The notes under the pieces: model-generated
Told to the model about the DNA's origin: nothing
The model's input: only the letters and a program-made list of their open reading frames with translations
Databases searched by the model: none
Shown: positions 1-11,540 of the stretch, piece after piece
Position numbering within the stretch: position 1 is the first letter of the stretch
How the letters are laid out: every line of letters begins with the position of its first letter
Assembly (NCBI GenBank): GCA_950295325.1
Contig: OX485808.1
Location: 18,682,527-18,746,526 of the forward strand
Source: Polytrichum commune
Lineage: Eukaryota; Streptophyta; Polytrichopsida; Polytrichales; Polytrichaceae
Direction: 5' to 3'
Length of the DNA: 64,000 bases
Position numbers and translations under genes: made by a program

Positions 1-342
1 ACCCGAGGCCGAACGGCACGGCCTCCATGGGCTTTGGCCCATTGTGAGGCCATAGTTGCCTAGTATGGTTCGGGTTGTTGTAGTGTTGCTCCGGCAACAC
101 GATGATCAACATAGGATTGGACTTCCATGGATGGAAGTCCACATCAAAGAAATGGGTTACCGATTAAGGGGTGAGTCCCGAAAGCAAAGTAGGAGGGTTG
201 GTTCCCCTTCTATGAACTATATGGTCCGGGGTAAGAGGAGCTAACCATTAGCATGGCGGTATGCGAAGGGTTAGCGCTCGTAACCTTTGCTAGAATTGAA
301 AATTGGCAAGATTGTCAAGGGGGGCTAGCAAGGGTTGCGACA
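1..342 (+). repeat. LTR L1, 3' part, sense
   Basis: This is the 3' third of a family LTR, entering from outside the window and ending in GGGTTGCGACA at 342. It is followed at once by antisense integrase/linker sequence of element A (CTTAC, then the equivalent of CTCATGTTCC), not by a primer-binding site. It is therefore a solo LTR or the 3' LTR of a + element inserted into A. CTTAC (343-347) would be the right target-site copy; the left copy is off-window. Confidence 0.93.
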
Positions 343-1640
343 CTTACCTCATGTTCCAAATGACGTCCACAAGGTCGGGACGTGGCCTAATCACTTGCTT
401 GTGATCGGGCCATAAGGTGTCGTCCTAAAATGACTTTCGTAATGAGACATGAAATGTCGGATGCACTTTGATCTCCGGCGGTAATTCCAACTTATATATG
501 TCCTTGACCACTTGTTCCACAATGGGAAACGGAGCTCCAATTTTGGACATGAACTTTGGAGTGAGGCCTTCCGGCTAAGTGAAGTTGTTCACATTCAACA
601 ACGCCTTTTGGCACACCTCATTCTCCACTTCGCGTCTTCCGGCATTGATTTGCACTCCGTAGCACCTTCGGGCTTTCTCCACCAACAACTTGGTCATCTC
701 CAAGACTTGTTCACGCTTCTTGGCCAAGTCCTCACCATCTTGGTTGAACTCTAGTGTTGAATGTGCCCCCTCGAGAGCTAGGTTAATAGGTTGGAGCGCA
801 TCCACTCCATAAGCCACCACCAAAGACCACCCCTTGGTAGCCAAGTGCGTGGCTACATTGCAATTACACTCCGCTCGACCCACATAGTCCGCCCAATCTC
901 CTTGGTCCGCCCCCACCAAGTTCCTCAAGTATTGCTTCAAGACTCCATTCACACGCTCCGATTTCCCATTCATTTGGGAATGCAAGGTCGTGCTAAACCT
1001 TAGTTTCATTCCGACCTCTTTAGAGAAATGCATTGAAAATGCACTTGTGAACTTTGGATCTTGATCCCACACAATCACTCTTGGCAACCCGTGGTGCCTC
1101 AACCATCCTTTGAGAAAAGGCTATGCGGTCTCCAACGCGGTGGCGGTTCCCACAATCGGCACCATGTGTGCCCACTTGGCAAACCGCTCTACCATCAACA
1201 AGATGGCATCATACCCATGTGACTCCGGCAAACTTGTGATCAAGTCCATGCACATACCATGCCATGGCGCCAACGGGATAGGCAACGGTTGCAAAAAGCC
1301 GCCTTGCTTTTTGTAAGAGGCTCGGTTCACTTGGCACTTTGATTCAAGCCTTCACAAAGTGGGCTATATCTTCCTTTATGCACCGCCAATGGTACCTCTT
1401 TGACACCATTCTATGGCGGCTTTTTCTTTCTCCTCTATGGCCGGCAATAGGACTATCATATTCCTCCTTTAAAACCGATAGCCTCAACTTGCCTTGTGGC
1501 ACATATACCCGACTTTGTTTGCACTTGAACAATCCGTCCACCAACTTAACCTCTTTGAGCACCTTGCTCTTGCGAAGCTCACCTAAAAGCTTTTGTGCTT
1601 TGGGGTAGTTAATTTACCCCTCCCGTATCTTGCATCACAA
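343..1640 (-). pseudogene. Element A integrase remnant
   Basis: Read on the minus strand from 1640 down. First comes an integrase N-terminal (HHCC) region (1344-1562) with GHRGERKSRHRMVS and KRYHWRC; its CxxC is destroyed by a TGA and an extra base. The first catalytic Asp is in MCMDLITSLPES (1121-1330). A TAG stop follows TATALETA. The second Asp is in VIVWDQDPKF and the Glu in SERVNGVLKQYLRN (575-1102). The region then runs into the C-terminal LELPPEIKVH part. DDE residues survive, but no frame spans the enzyme. L1 cuts the 3' end. Confidence 0.88.
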
Positions 1641-1733
1641 GTTTCCTTTGCCGGCACACATTAGCCACAAGGTTTGGATGGTTCTCATTGCTTGGAACTC
1701 TTCCGGTCTACTTCGCGCATCCGGCACCACATT
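1641..1733 (-). pseudogene. Element A RNase H C-terminal linker, first fragment
   Basis: Encodes the ARSRPEEFQAMRTIQTLWLM linker that follows RNase H in this family. It is interrupted at 1733 by element B; the target copy ACATT is 1729-1733. The sequence resumes at 8758. Confidence 0.85.
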
Positions 1734-2726
1734 TGTCGCAACCCTTGCTAGCCCCCCTTGACAATCTTGCCAATTTTCGTTTCTAGCAAAGGTTACGAGC
1801 GCTAACCATTCGCATTCCGCCATGCTAATGGATAGCTCCTCTTACCCCGGACCAATAGTTCATAGGAGGGAACCAACCCTCCTACTTTGCTTTCGGGACA
1901 CACCCCTTTAATCGGTAACCAACCCCTTTAATCGGTAACCAATCCTTAGATGTGGACTTCCATCCATGGAAGTCCAATCTTATGTTGATCATCGCGTTGC
2001 CGGAGCAACACTACAACAACCCGAACCATGCTAGGCAACTATGGCCTCACAATGGGCCAAAGCCCATGGAGGCCGTGCCGTTCGGCCTCGGGTGGGTGAG
2101 GCCACACCACCTCACCCATATAAGCCTCTAGGACTCTACGCGGGGCCCCTACCCCACCGTCAACCAACCTCTTGTCTCTCTACCAAGAGTTGGGGCCAAG
2201 TGGACATTTCCCCTTAGCCGCTGGGCCTAGAAGCCCCCAGGAGCTTCAGACCATCATAACTTCCTTGTATGATGTCTGATTCCAGCAACCAACCACTCCA
2301 TCTTCATCTACGCTTCACGTAGATGCCGATGGACTCCTCACTTGCGCCATTCGGGCAAGTCTTGAGGAAGTTATGCCTGTTTGAACCTTGGCAGTCCCGG
2401 GAATCACTCCCAGGCACTGCTGTAGCAGGGCGCTGTCCCGGGACAGCGCCCCACTCAAATGGCCATAACTCCTAGCTCACACCTCCGATTGAGGTGTTCT
2501 TGAGCATTCTAGAATCACTACGCCATGAGCTACGCATAGCTCATGGCCTCACCCTCATGCCTCCTAGTCTTTGTGGGTGGGAGGCGTTCCCAACGCCCGG
2601 GGCCCTCACCCACACTAGGATCACTTGGGCCCTCTCACCAACGGCGCCACAAGTCCCGGGTGTCACTCCGGGGTCCCCCTTGTGCCCATGGTGTTTCGGC
2701 CACTCCTCATGGAGAGGTGCGCGACA
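1734..2726 (-). repeat. LTR L2: 3' LTR of element B
   Basis: 993 bp bounded by TGTCGC...GCGACA. PPT sequence lies directly outside its U3 end at 2727. The GACTTCCAT hairpin, the GCGCTGTCCC palindrome and the other stems typical of the family are present. One stem, CTTGCGC/GGGCAAG, carries a mismatch. Confidence 0.96.
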
Positions 2727-2741
2727 CTCACCCCCACCAAA
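2727..2741 (-). other. Polypurine tract of element B
   Basis: Minus strand reads GTTTGGTGGGGGTGAG immediately before the 3' LTR. This is the plus-strand priming site of LTR elements. Confidence 0.85.
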
Positions 2742-3540
2742 CGGAGTCGATGCCCTCATCGACTATACTCGTAGTCGGCACACCAATTCTCAAGTTGCCA
2801 TCCTCTATGGTGCGGCATTGTGTTTACCTTAGGGCGCGACCCCCACAATGCATCTTCAAATTTGGCATGGTCCCAAAGGTGTCGTTCCTAGGTGGTCCGT
2901 TAGCGACCTTGGATCTCTCATCCAAGGACCTAACCTATACTAGACCCACCTACTTTGGGACTCACTTGGGTTGCCCCTCCTTTGGGGCCTCCCCCGTTAG
3001 GCTCCACTAGCCTAACATGACACATCTAGGCGAGACCTCAACGCTTCCACTAAGTTGTCTCGGTTGCAACTCCGAGATGGCTTTCCATTGTTAAGCCACG
3101 CCTCGATCGCACGGGGGTGATGCCAAGTCCCGCCCGACTCGGTTCCCACTTTGCTCTTTCGAGACATGGGTTCATGACTCCCATGCGCCAACTCTCGTTA
3201 GCTCGCGGGTAGCACTTTTATGAGCACGCGCCATCACCTTGTCCCCGCCCGGACAAGCCCACACCTAAGAAGTTTCTTGGGTTTATCCAAGGCCCCTCCA
3301 AGCCATGGCCCCCAATTACTCGGCTTACCCAACCTAGTTTGGCATGTCTATTCCCCCTCTTCCATTAACCAAGCACAAGTACAAGACTAGGACCTCATCT
3401 CATACTTTTCTCTTTGCACCACTAAAGTTTGGACTTTATTCCCTCAAGCCAAAGAACAAGTGCATGTTGTGGAGCAATTAACCTCGAAGCTATGTTTGCT
3501 ACTAGAGTCTCTCCCCCACTAAAGGAGATTGATGTCCTCA
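2742..3540 (-). other. 3' untranslated region of element B
   Basis: About 800 bp between the chromodomain stop and the PPT. I see no sense coding capacity. It is rich in short inverted repeats, for example CTTGTCC/GGACAAG and TCTCGG/CCGAGA. An antisense ORF (2543-3010 on the + strand, ATG start, 155 codons) overlaps its distal part. Confidence 0.7.
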
Positions 3541-5010
3541 TCAATGCCTACGCTTCTTTTTATTGGAATCCTTAGCCTTAGTTTCCTCAAAGTACTTCAC
3601 GAATTCCTTGTCGTTCACCATGTCTCTTGCCGCCACCCAAGCGGTTTCTTTCTCATGGTATCTTCACCATTTCACCAAGTATTTCTTTGTACTTTTTCTT
3701 TCATTTTCACTTGGGCTTCCTACACTTGAGGATGCCCTCCTACCTCATGTTCCAAATGACCTCCACAAGGTCGGGAGGTGGCCTAATCACTTGCTTGTGA
3801 TCGGACCACAAGGTGTCGTCCTAAAATGACTTTTGTAATGAGACATGAAATGTCGGATGCACTTTGATCTCCGGCGGTAATTCCAACTTATATATGTCCT
3901 TGACCACTTGTTCCACAATGGGAAACGGAGCTCCAATTTTGGACATGAACTTTGGAGTGAGGCCTTCCGGCTAAGTGAAGTTGTTCACATTCAACAACGC
4001 CTTTTGGCCCACCTCATTCTCCACTTCGCGTCTTCCGGCATTGACTTGCACTCCGTAGCACCTTCGGGCTTTCTCTACCAACAACTTGGTCATCTCCAAG
4101 ACTTGTTCACGCTTCTTGGCCAAGTCCTCACCATCTTGGTTGAACTCTAGTGTTGAATGTGCCCCCTCGAGAGCTAGGTTAATAGGTTGGAGCGCATCCA
4201 CTCCATAAGCCACCACCAAAGACCACCCCTTGGTAGCCAAGTGCGTGGCTACATTGCAATTACACTCCGCTCGACCCACATAGTCCGCCCAATCTCCTTG
4301 GTCCGCCCCCACCAAGTTCCTCAAGTATTGCTTCAAGACTCCATTCACACGCTCCGATTTCCCATTCATTTGGGAATGCAAGGTCGTGCTAAACCTTAGT
4401 TTCATTCCGACCTCCTTAGAGAAATGCATTGAAAATGCACTTGTGAACTTTGGATCTTGATCCCACACAATCACTCTTGGCAACCCGTGGTGCCTCAACC
4501 ATCCTTTGAGAAAAGGCTATGCGGTCTCCAACGCGGTGGCGGTTCCCACAATCGGCACCATGTGTGCCCACTTGGCAAACCGCTCTACCATCAACAAGAT
4601 GGCATCATACCCATGTGACTCCGGCAAACTTGTGATCAAGTCCATGCACATACCATGCCATGGCGCCAACGGGATAGGCAACGGTTGCAAGAAGCCGCCT
4701 TGCTTTTGGTAAGAGGCTCGGTTCACTTGGCACTTTGATTCAAGCCTTCACAAAGTGGGCTATATCTTCCTTTATGCACCGCCAATGGTACCTCTTTGAT
4801 ACCATTCTATGGCGGCTTTTTCTTTCTCCTCTATGGCCGGCAATAGGACTATCATATTCCTCCTTCAAAACCGATAGCCTCAACTTGCCTTGTGGCACAA
4901 ATACCCGACTTTGTTTGCACTTGAACAATCCGTCCACCAACTTAACCTCTTTGAGCACCTTGCTCTTGCGAAGGTCACCTAAAAGCTTTTGTGCTTTGGG
5001 GTAATTAATT
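3541..5010 (-). pseudogene. Element B integrase and chromodomain remnant
   Basis: Minus strand. The N-terminal zinc region is 4740-4958, the first-Asp segment 4517-4726 and the second-Asp/Glu segment 3971-4498 (175 codons, with VIVWDQDPKFTSAF and NGKSERVNGVLKQYLR). The C-terminal FHVS...DDTLWPDHK region and a chromodomain (EYLVKW, then TGA, then RYHEKE... to KMKR) follow. Frame breaks are the TGA plus extra base in the zinc region, the family-wide TAG after TALETA, TAG in KSF*DD, TAG after NMR, and TGA in the chromodomain. All three DDE residues are kept, but the enzyme cannot be translated whole. Confidence 0.9.
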
Positions 5011-6470
5011 TACCCCTCCCGTATCTTGCATCACAAGTTTCCTTCGCCGGCACACATTAGCCACAAGGTTTGGATGGTTCTCATTGCTTGGAACTCTTCC
5101 CGTCTACTTAGCGCATCCGGCACCACATTTCCACGGTCCGGTTTGTGGACTAAATCCACCTTCATAAGCGCCAAGCTATCATGCCAACGCAATGACTTGG
5201 CGCTCACTTGCGCTTGTATGTCAAAATACTTTTAGGACACATTGCCCTTGTAGACCTTTACTTTGTGCGACCCCAACTAGTGTCGCCACATCTTTAAGCA
5301 ATGCACTACGGCAAAGAAATTCTTTGTCATGAGTTGGTTGTCTTCTTTGACAACCATCGAGCTTCATGCTCGCATATGCAATGGCCATCCAATTACACAT
5401 AATCCACCATTGGCAAAGTCGCTCACCCCCGTATGCACCTCGAAAGGTTTGTCAAGCTCCGCGAACTTGAGCACGGGCGGCGAAGAGAACTTGGTGTTAA
5501 GCTCCCCAAAGACTCGTGACAAACATCATCCCACTATTGGGATAGCCATTTCTTCCACAAGTCGGACAAGGTGGGACAACCATCGAGCTTCATGCTCTCA
5601 TATGCCATGGCCATCCATCTTGCCTCAACATCCGCCAATGGTAAAGTCACTCGCCCCCGTATGCACCTCAAAAGGTTTGTCAAACTCCGCGAACTTGAGC
5701 ACGGGCTGCGAAGGTCACTTGCTCTTAAGCTTCTCAAAGACTTGGTGGCAAGGCTCATCCCACTCTTGGGATAGCCATTTCTTTCACAAGTCGCACAAGG
5801 TTTGACAACCTTTAAGCTTAATGCTCCCATATGCAATGGGCATCCATCTTGGATCAACATCCGCCAATGGTAAAGTTACTCGCCCCCGTATGCACCTCAA
5901 AAGGTTTGTCAAATTTTGCAAACTTGAGCACGGGCGGCGAAGAAAACTTGGTCTTAAGCTCCTTAAAAACTTGGTGGCAAAGCTCATCCCACTTTTGGGA
6001 TAGCCATTTCTTGCATAAGTTGGACAAGGTCGGACAACCATCGAGATTCATGCTCTTATATGCAATGGCCATCCATTTTGCCTCAACATCCGCCAATGCT
6101 AAAGTCACTCGCCCCCGTATGCACCTCAAAAGGTTTGTCAAAGTCCGCGAACTTAAGCACGGGCGGCGAAGAGAACTTGTTTTTGAGCCCCCCAAAGGCT
6201 TGGTGACAAGGCTCATCCCACTCTTGGGATAGCCATTTTCTTCAATAAGTTGAATAAGGTCCTAGCAACCTTAGAAAACTCTCGAATGAAGTTGTGGTAC
6301 TAACTGGCTAGGCCAACAAATGACCTAAGCCCTTTTGAATCAAGGGCCAATTCTCCTTTTGGATTGCCTTGACATTCTTCATGTTCGTCCACCAACTTCA
6401 TTTATCACCACATACCTCAAGAGCTCAATCTCTCGTTGAACAAAGTTATTTTTCACTTCTTGGCGGTAAT
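5011..6470 (-). pseudogene. Element B RT remnant and RNase H region
   Basis: From 6470 downward the minus strand encodes VRYKDVFTNVLP, the usual lead-in to RT, and then goes straight to the EIELLSYVV-like post-palm segment and the thumb/connection (GLAN..., IREFSK). The roughly 170 residues of RT fingers and palm, including YxDD, are absent. RNase H is present as four tandem repeats of its N-terminal part (PPVLKFAEFDKPFEVHTGAS), followed by one C-terminal part (VSAKSLRWHDSLALMKVDL). In every unit the catalytic Asp of HTDAS is Gly. Confidence 0.88.
5360..6235 (-). repeat. RNase H tandem array of element B, four units
   Basis: Units of about 229 bp are marked on the + strand by CCCACTNTTGGGATAGCC near 5530, 5758, 5988 and 6217. 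Because 229 is not a multiple of three, each unit shifts the frame. Confidence 0.85.
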
Positions 6471-7709
6471 TTTTTTTTTGGGCAACATATTGGTGAATAC
6501 ATCCTTGTATTTCACCAACATCACACCAATATTATTTGGGGGAGGCCCATCTTTCCTAGCCTCCCCATACGTTCCTTGGAGTTGCTCCAATTGAACCACG
6601 ACCATTATGTTTTCCTTTTTTTTATTCGGTCCATTAAGACCAAATTCAACTTAGGTCCTCCTACCATAGGAGTCATTGTTAATTTGAACTTCAATTCTTT
6701 GCCATTATGACACATCATAATGCACCGCAAGCACACCGGCTTGCACCTCACATCTATCATGTGAGTTTCAAAGAAGGCGGCCTTCACAATGACATGCATT
6801 TTATCTATTTCACTTGGTGTGAAATTTTGACAAAAATCCAATGTCCCACGTTGAAAGGTTACATGCATCGCGGCCTCCTTTGTCTCATGCGGATCGCCCT
6901 TTCCAAACCGCACCTTGGTGGGCTTGGCCGCTCTACCAATCGGCAAGCCCCAACTCCCTTATGAATTTTGGGCTCAAGAAGAAGTGGTAGCCTCTTTATC
7001 AATACATGAGACATTTCTCCCATTCATTTGAGCCTCAAGGTACAAAAGACTTGGCCTCGGCTTAAGGCTACTAGCCTTGGCCACAATGCCATCGTCTTAC
7101 ATTCGGTTCGCGGCACAAGTATTATTTGGCGGGGTACCTATCTCCCCTCAACGTCCATTGTTGTAACGCACCGCCAAATTGCTTAATGGGATCATCAGCC
7201 TTGATGCTCATGGCAATTTTGATGATCCCCGCCACAACCTCAATAAACTTTGGAAATTTGAACTTGGTATTCACCACCCGCTTTTGAAACCCACCTAAAA
7301 CGATGTATTTCTTAGAAAACTCGTTCATCTAAGATGTACAATTCATTTGGGTGTGAAATGCGTGCATATACGCCTTAAGAGGCCCGAACGCCTCATTTCC
7401 ACCAAATTCATTCCAACATCAATACCTTCCAAGCATTTGGAATTGGAATTTCAATCCAACAATAATGCCCTCCAAGGTTTTGGGTGCTTTCGGTATTCTA
7501 GGCCCCAAATGTTTTTTTGAGGTTTGCGGGAGTCCTTTTCAAAGCACTCCTCCATTTTCCTCACCGAATCCACCCTCATGCCCACCATTACCATTAAAAT
7601 CAATGGTATGGTCAAACTCCATTTGCACATGATCCTTGTTCCAATTTGAGCCTCACAACCTTTTGGAAACCCCGGGCTCACCATCATAACCCGCATTTTT
7701 TATACCCAT
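6471..7709 (-). pseudogene. Element B gag and protease remnant
   Basis: Gag ATG at 7709 (minus strand, MGIKNAGYDGEPG). The matrix/capsid-like part (EAQIGTRIMCKWSLTIPLI, LSKKYIVLGGFQKRVVNT) has several frame breaks. The Cys-rich array is reduced to one unit near 7090-7120. The protease region 6605-6946 reads KPTKVRFGKGDPHETKEAAM and FETHMIDVRCKPVCLRC. Upstream of it the aspartic-protease DTG is DKE (VSCIDKEA). No continuous product is possible. Confidence 0.85.
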
Positions 7710-7738
7710 GTTTCCCTCAAAGTGCGAGCTCAAAACTT

Positions 7739-7758
7739 GGAACCCTGCTCTGATACCA
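7739..7758 (-). other. Primer-binding site of element B
   Basis: Minus strand TGGTATCAGAGCAGGGTTCC, starting 2 bp inside the 5' LTR. It matches the 3' end of initiator tRNA-Met in its first 12 bases. Confidence 0.92.
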
Positions 7759-7760
7759 AG

Positions 7761-8752
7761 TGTCGCAACCCTTGCTAGCCCCCCTTGACAATCTTGCCAA
7801 TTTTCGTTTCTAGCAAAGGTTACGAGCGCTAACCATTCGCATTCCGCCATGCTAATGGATAGCTCCTCTTACCCCGGACCCATAGTTCATAGGAGGGAAC
7901 CAACCCTCCTACTTTGCTTTCGGGACACACCCCTTTAATCGGTAACCAACCCCTTTAATCGGTAACCAATCCTTAGATGTGGACTTCCATCCATGGAAGT
8001 CCAATCTTATGTTGATCATCGCGTTGCCGGAGCAACACTACAACAACCCGAACCATGCTAGGCAACTATGGCCTCACAATGGGCCAAAGCCCATGGAGGC
8101 CGTGCCGTTCGGCCTCGGGTGGGTGAGGCCACACCACCTCACCCATATAAGCCTCTAGGACTCTACGCGGGGCCCCTACCCCACCGTCAACCAACCTCTT
8201 GTCTCTCTACCAAGAGTTGGGGCCAAGTGGACATTTCCCCTTAGCCGCTGGGCCTAGAAGCCCCCAGCAGCTTCAGACCATCATAACTTCCTTGTATGAT
8301 GTCTGATTCCAGCAACCAACCACTCCATCTTCATCTACGCTTCACGTAGATGCCGATGGACTCCTCAGTTGCCCCATTCGGCAAGTCTTGAGGAAGTTAT
8401 GCCTGTTTGAACCTTGGCAGTCCCGGGAATCACTCCCAGGCACTGCTGTAGCAGGGCGCTGTCCCGGGACAGCGCCCCACTCAAATGGCCATAACTCCTA
8501 GCTCACACCTCCGATTGAGGTGTTCTTGAGCATTCTAGAATCACTACGCCATGAGCTACGCATAGCTCATGGCCTCACCCTCATGCCTCCTAGTCTTTGT
8601 GGGTGGGAGGCGTTCCCAACGCCCGGGGCCCTCACCCACACTAGGATCACTTGGGCCCTCTCACCAACGGCGCCACAAGTCCCGGGTGTCACTCCGGGGT
8701 CCCCCTTGTGCCCATGGTGTTTCGGCCACTCCTCATGGAGAGGTGCGCGACA
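7761..8752 (-). repeat. LTR L3: 5' LTR of element B
   Basis: 992 bp with TGTCGC/GCGACA ends. The PBS lies 2 bp from its inner end and ACATT follows its outer end at 8753. Confidence 0.96.
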
Positions 8753-8757
8753 ACATT

Positions 8758-8906
8758 TGCACGGTCCGGTTTGTGGATCAAATCCACCTTCATAAGCGCC
8801 AAACTATCATGCCTCCGCAATGACTTGGGGTTCACTTACGCTTGTATGTCAAAATACTTTTAGGACACATTGTCCTTGTAGACCTTTACTTTGTGCGAGC
8901 CGAACT
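8758..8906 (-). pseudogene. Element A RNase H fragment, second part
   Basis: Minus strand encodes the RNase H C-terminal segment (HDSLALMKVDLIHKPDR-like, KYFDIQA). It is continuous in family sequence with 1733 upstream and 16930 downstream. The fragment is isolated between element B and solo LTR L4. Confidence 0.85.
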
Positions 8907-9195
8907 TGTCGCAACCCTTGCTAACCCTCCTTGACCATCTTGCCAATTTTCGTTTCTAGCAAAGGTTACGAGCGCTAACCATTCGCATTCCGCCATGCTA
9001 ATGGATAGCTCCTCTTACCCCGGACCAATAGTTCATAGGAGGGAACCAACCCTCCTACTTTGCTTTCGGGACTCACCCCTTAATCGGTAACCCATTTCCC
9101 CAATGTGGACTTCCATCCATGGAAGTCCAATCCTATGTTGATCATCGCGTTGCCGGAGCAACACTACAACAACCCGAACCATACTAGGCAACTAT

Positions 9196-10168
9196 TGTCG
9201 CGCACCTCTCCATGAGGAGTGGCCGAAACACCATGGGCACAAGGGGGACCCCGGAGTGACACCCGGGACTTGTGGCGCCGTTGGTGAGAGGGCCCAAGTG
9301 ATCCTAGTGTGGGTGAGGGCCCCGGGCGTTGGGAACGCCTCCCACCCACAAAGACTAGGAGGCATGAGGGTGAGGCCATGAGCTATGCGTAGCTCATGGC
9401 GTGGTGATTCTAGAATGCTCAAGATCACCTCAATCGGAGGTGTGAGCTAGGAGTTATGGCCATTTGAGTGGGGTGCTGTCCTGGGACAGCCCCCAGGTAC
9501 AGCAGTGCCTGGGAGTGATTCCCGGGACTGCCAAGGTTCAAACAGGCATAACTTCCTCAAGACTTGCCCGAATGGGGCAAGCGAGGAGTTCATCGGCATG
9601 TACGTGAAGCGTAGATGAGGATGGAGTGGTTGGTTGTGATGATCAGACATCATACAAGGAAGTTATGATGGTCTGAAGCTGCTGGGGGGGTTCTAGGCCC
9701 AGTAGCTAAGGGAAAATGTCCACTTGGCCCCAACTCTTGGTAGAGAGACAAGAGGTTGGTTGGCGGTGGGGTAGGGGCTCCGTGTAGAGTCCTAGAGGCT
9801 TATATGGGTGAGGTGGTGTGGCCTCACCCACCCGAGGCCGAACGGCACGGCCTCCATGGGCATTGGCCCATTGTGGGGCCATAGTTGCCTAGTATGGTTC
9901 GGGTTGTTGTAGTGTTGCTCCGGCAACGCGATGATCAACATAGGATTGGACTTCCATGGATGGAAGTCCACATTGGGGAAATGGGTTACCGATTAAGGGG
10001 TGAGTCCCGAAAGCAAAGTAGGAGGGTTGGTTCCCTCCTATGAACTATTGGTCCGGGGTAAGAGGAGCTATCCATTAGCATGGCGGAATGCGAAGGGTTA
10101 GCGCTCGTAACCTTTGCTAGAAACGAAAATTGGCAAGATTATTAAGGGACCTAGCAAGGGTTGCGACA
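9196..10168 (+). repeat. LTR L5: 5' LTR of element C
   Basis: 973 bp, TGTCGCGCACC...GGGTTGCGACA, followed after 2 bp by the PBS. The large palindrome is degraded here (GCTGTCCTGGGACAGC). Confidence 0.96.
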
Positions 10169-10170
10169 CT

Positions 10171-10190
10171 TGGTATCAGAGCAGGGTTCC
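10171..10190 (+). other. Primer-binding site of element C
   Basis: TGGTATCAGAGCAGGGTTCC two bases after the 5' LTR; initiator tRNA-Met type. Confidence 0.93.
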
Positions 10191-10219
10191 AATATTTGAG
10201 CTAGCACTTTGAGGGAAGC

Positions 10220-11540
10220 ATGGCTATCATATAAGAGGGTTATAATGGTGACCCGGGGTTTCCAAAAGGTTGTGAGGCTCAAATTGGAACAAAGATCATG
10301 TGTAAATGGAATTTGACCATACCATTGGTTCAAATGACAATGGTGGGCATGAGGGTGGATTCGGTGAGGAAAATGGAGGAGTGCTTTGAAAAGGCTCCCG
10401 CAAACCTCGAAAAGTATTCAGGGGCTAGAATACCGAATGCACCCAAAACCTTGGAGGGCATTAATGTTGGATTGAAATTCCAATTCGAAATGCTTAGAAG
10501 GTGGTGATGTTGAAATGAAGTTGGGGCACATGAGGCACGCGGGGTCTCTTAAGGCGTATATGTGCGAATTTCACACCCAAATGAATGGTACATCTAGGAT
10601 GGACAAGCTTTCTAAGAAATGCATCGTTTTAGGTGGGTTTCAAAAGCGGGTGGTGAAAACCATGTTCAAGACCCCAAAGCATCTTGAGGACGTAGTGCGA
10701 ATCATAAAGATTTGAAGAGCATTGAAGCCGATGTTCCTAAGAAGAAGTTGGACGGCACATCACCACAAAGTGGGTTTAGCCGAAAGAGGCCCCAAGGAAA
10801 TGAGCGCAAGTAGTTTGGCCCATTCTACCAAGGCAAATCATGCTAGCTCGTGCCGTGGATGAAATGTGAGAAGGTGGTTTGGTGGTACCAAGCTAGATCA
10901 TATTTGTGCCACGGACGGAGTGTTAAAAGTTGGCCTTGCGGACCAAGCCAAACTCATGGTGTTGCCGAGGACCAAATGTTAGACGAAGGCTTTGTGGCCA
11001 AGGCTAGTAGCCTTAAGCCAAGGCCAACTATTTTATATCTTGAGGCTCAAATGAATGGGACAAGCATCTAATGGGTTGACAAAGAGGCAAGCCATGCCTT
11101 CTTGAGCCCAAAACTCATAAGGGAGTTGGGGCTTGCCGATTGGTAGACCCGGCAAGCCCACCAAGGTGCGGTTTGGAAAGGGCAAACCGCATGAGACAAA
11201 GGAGGCCGCAATGCATGTAACCTTTCAACGTGGGACATTGGATTTTTGTCAAAATTTCACACCAAGTGAAATAGATAAAATGCATGTCATTGTGAAGGCC
11301 GCCTTCTTTGAAACTCACATGATAGATGTGAGGTGCAAGCCGGTGTGCTTGCGGTGCATTATGATGTGTCATAATGGCAAAGAATTGAAGTTCAAATTAA
11401 CAATGACTCCTATGGTAGGAGGACCTAAGTTGAATTTGGTCTTAATGGACCGAATAAAAAAAAGGAAAACATAATGGTCGTGGTTCAATTGGAGCAACTC
11501 CAAGGAACGTATGGGGAGGCTAGGAAAGATGGGCCTCCCC
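10220..11540 (+). pseudogene. Element C gag and protease remnant
   Basis: Gag ATG at 10220 is followed after three codons by TAA (M-A-I-I-stop). Downstream frames still show IMCKWNLTIPLVQMTMVGMR (10298-10507) and KLSKKCIVLGGFQKRVV (10515-10715), the gag core region. Three Cys-rich units lie at 10845-10985. The protease block 11133-11474 reads KPTKVRFGKGKPHETKEAAM and CQNFTPSEIDKMHVI. Its DTG position is DKE (VDKEASHAF). Confidence 0.85.
10845..10985 (+). repeat. Cys-rich tandem array of element C, three units
   Basis: Degenerate units of about 57 bp, each starting near TGCC(G/A)(T/C)GGA, at the gag-protease boundary where a zinc knuckle would lie. Confidence 0.7.

Larger units (their letters stand above)
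1734..8752 (-). mobile_element. Element B: complete but coding-dead Ty3/gypsy element
   Basis: 7,019 bp with 3' LTR 1734-2726, interior 2727-7760 and 5' LTR 7761-8752. The target-site duplication ACATT (1729-1733 and 8753-8757) is perfect, and the flanks join into continuous element A RNase H sequence. The order on the minus strand is PBS, gag, protease remnant, truncated RT, four RNase H units, integrase, chromodomain, 3' UTR, PPT. The two LTRs differ at only a handful of positions by eye. Its gag end keeps a single Cys-rich unit where most copies have three to six. Confidence 0.96.

Noticed and set aside
2494-2832. Many GC-rich frames of 60-112 codons on both strands of each LTR (for example the ILES...HELRIAHGLTLMPP frame)
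   Set aside because: They recur only because LTRs are repeated, overlap each other in several frames and show no domain. They are shadows in hairpin-rich non-coding DNA. Only the antisense frame across the PPT is kept, as a question.
3563-3829. Frames such as MESLALVSSK... on the strand opposite the chromodomain
   Set aside because: Exact antisense of the chromodomain and integrase C-terminal region in each copy; no independent evidence.
10171-10190. tRNA-like match TGGTATCAGAGC
   Set aside because: It is the primer-binding site two bases after the LTR; there is no cloverleaf, so not a tRNA gene.
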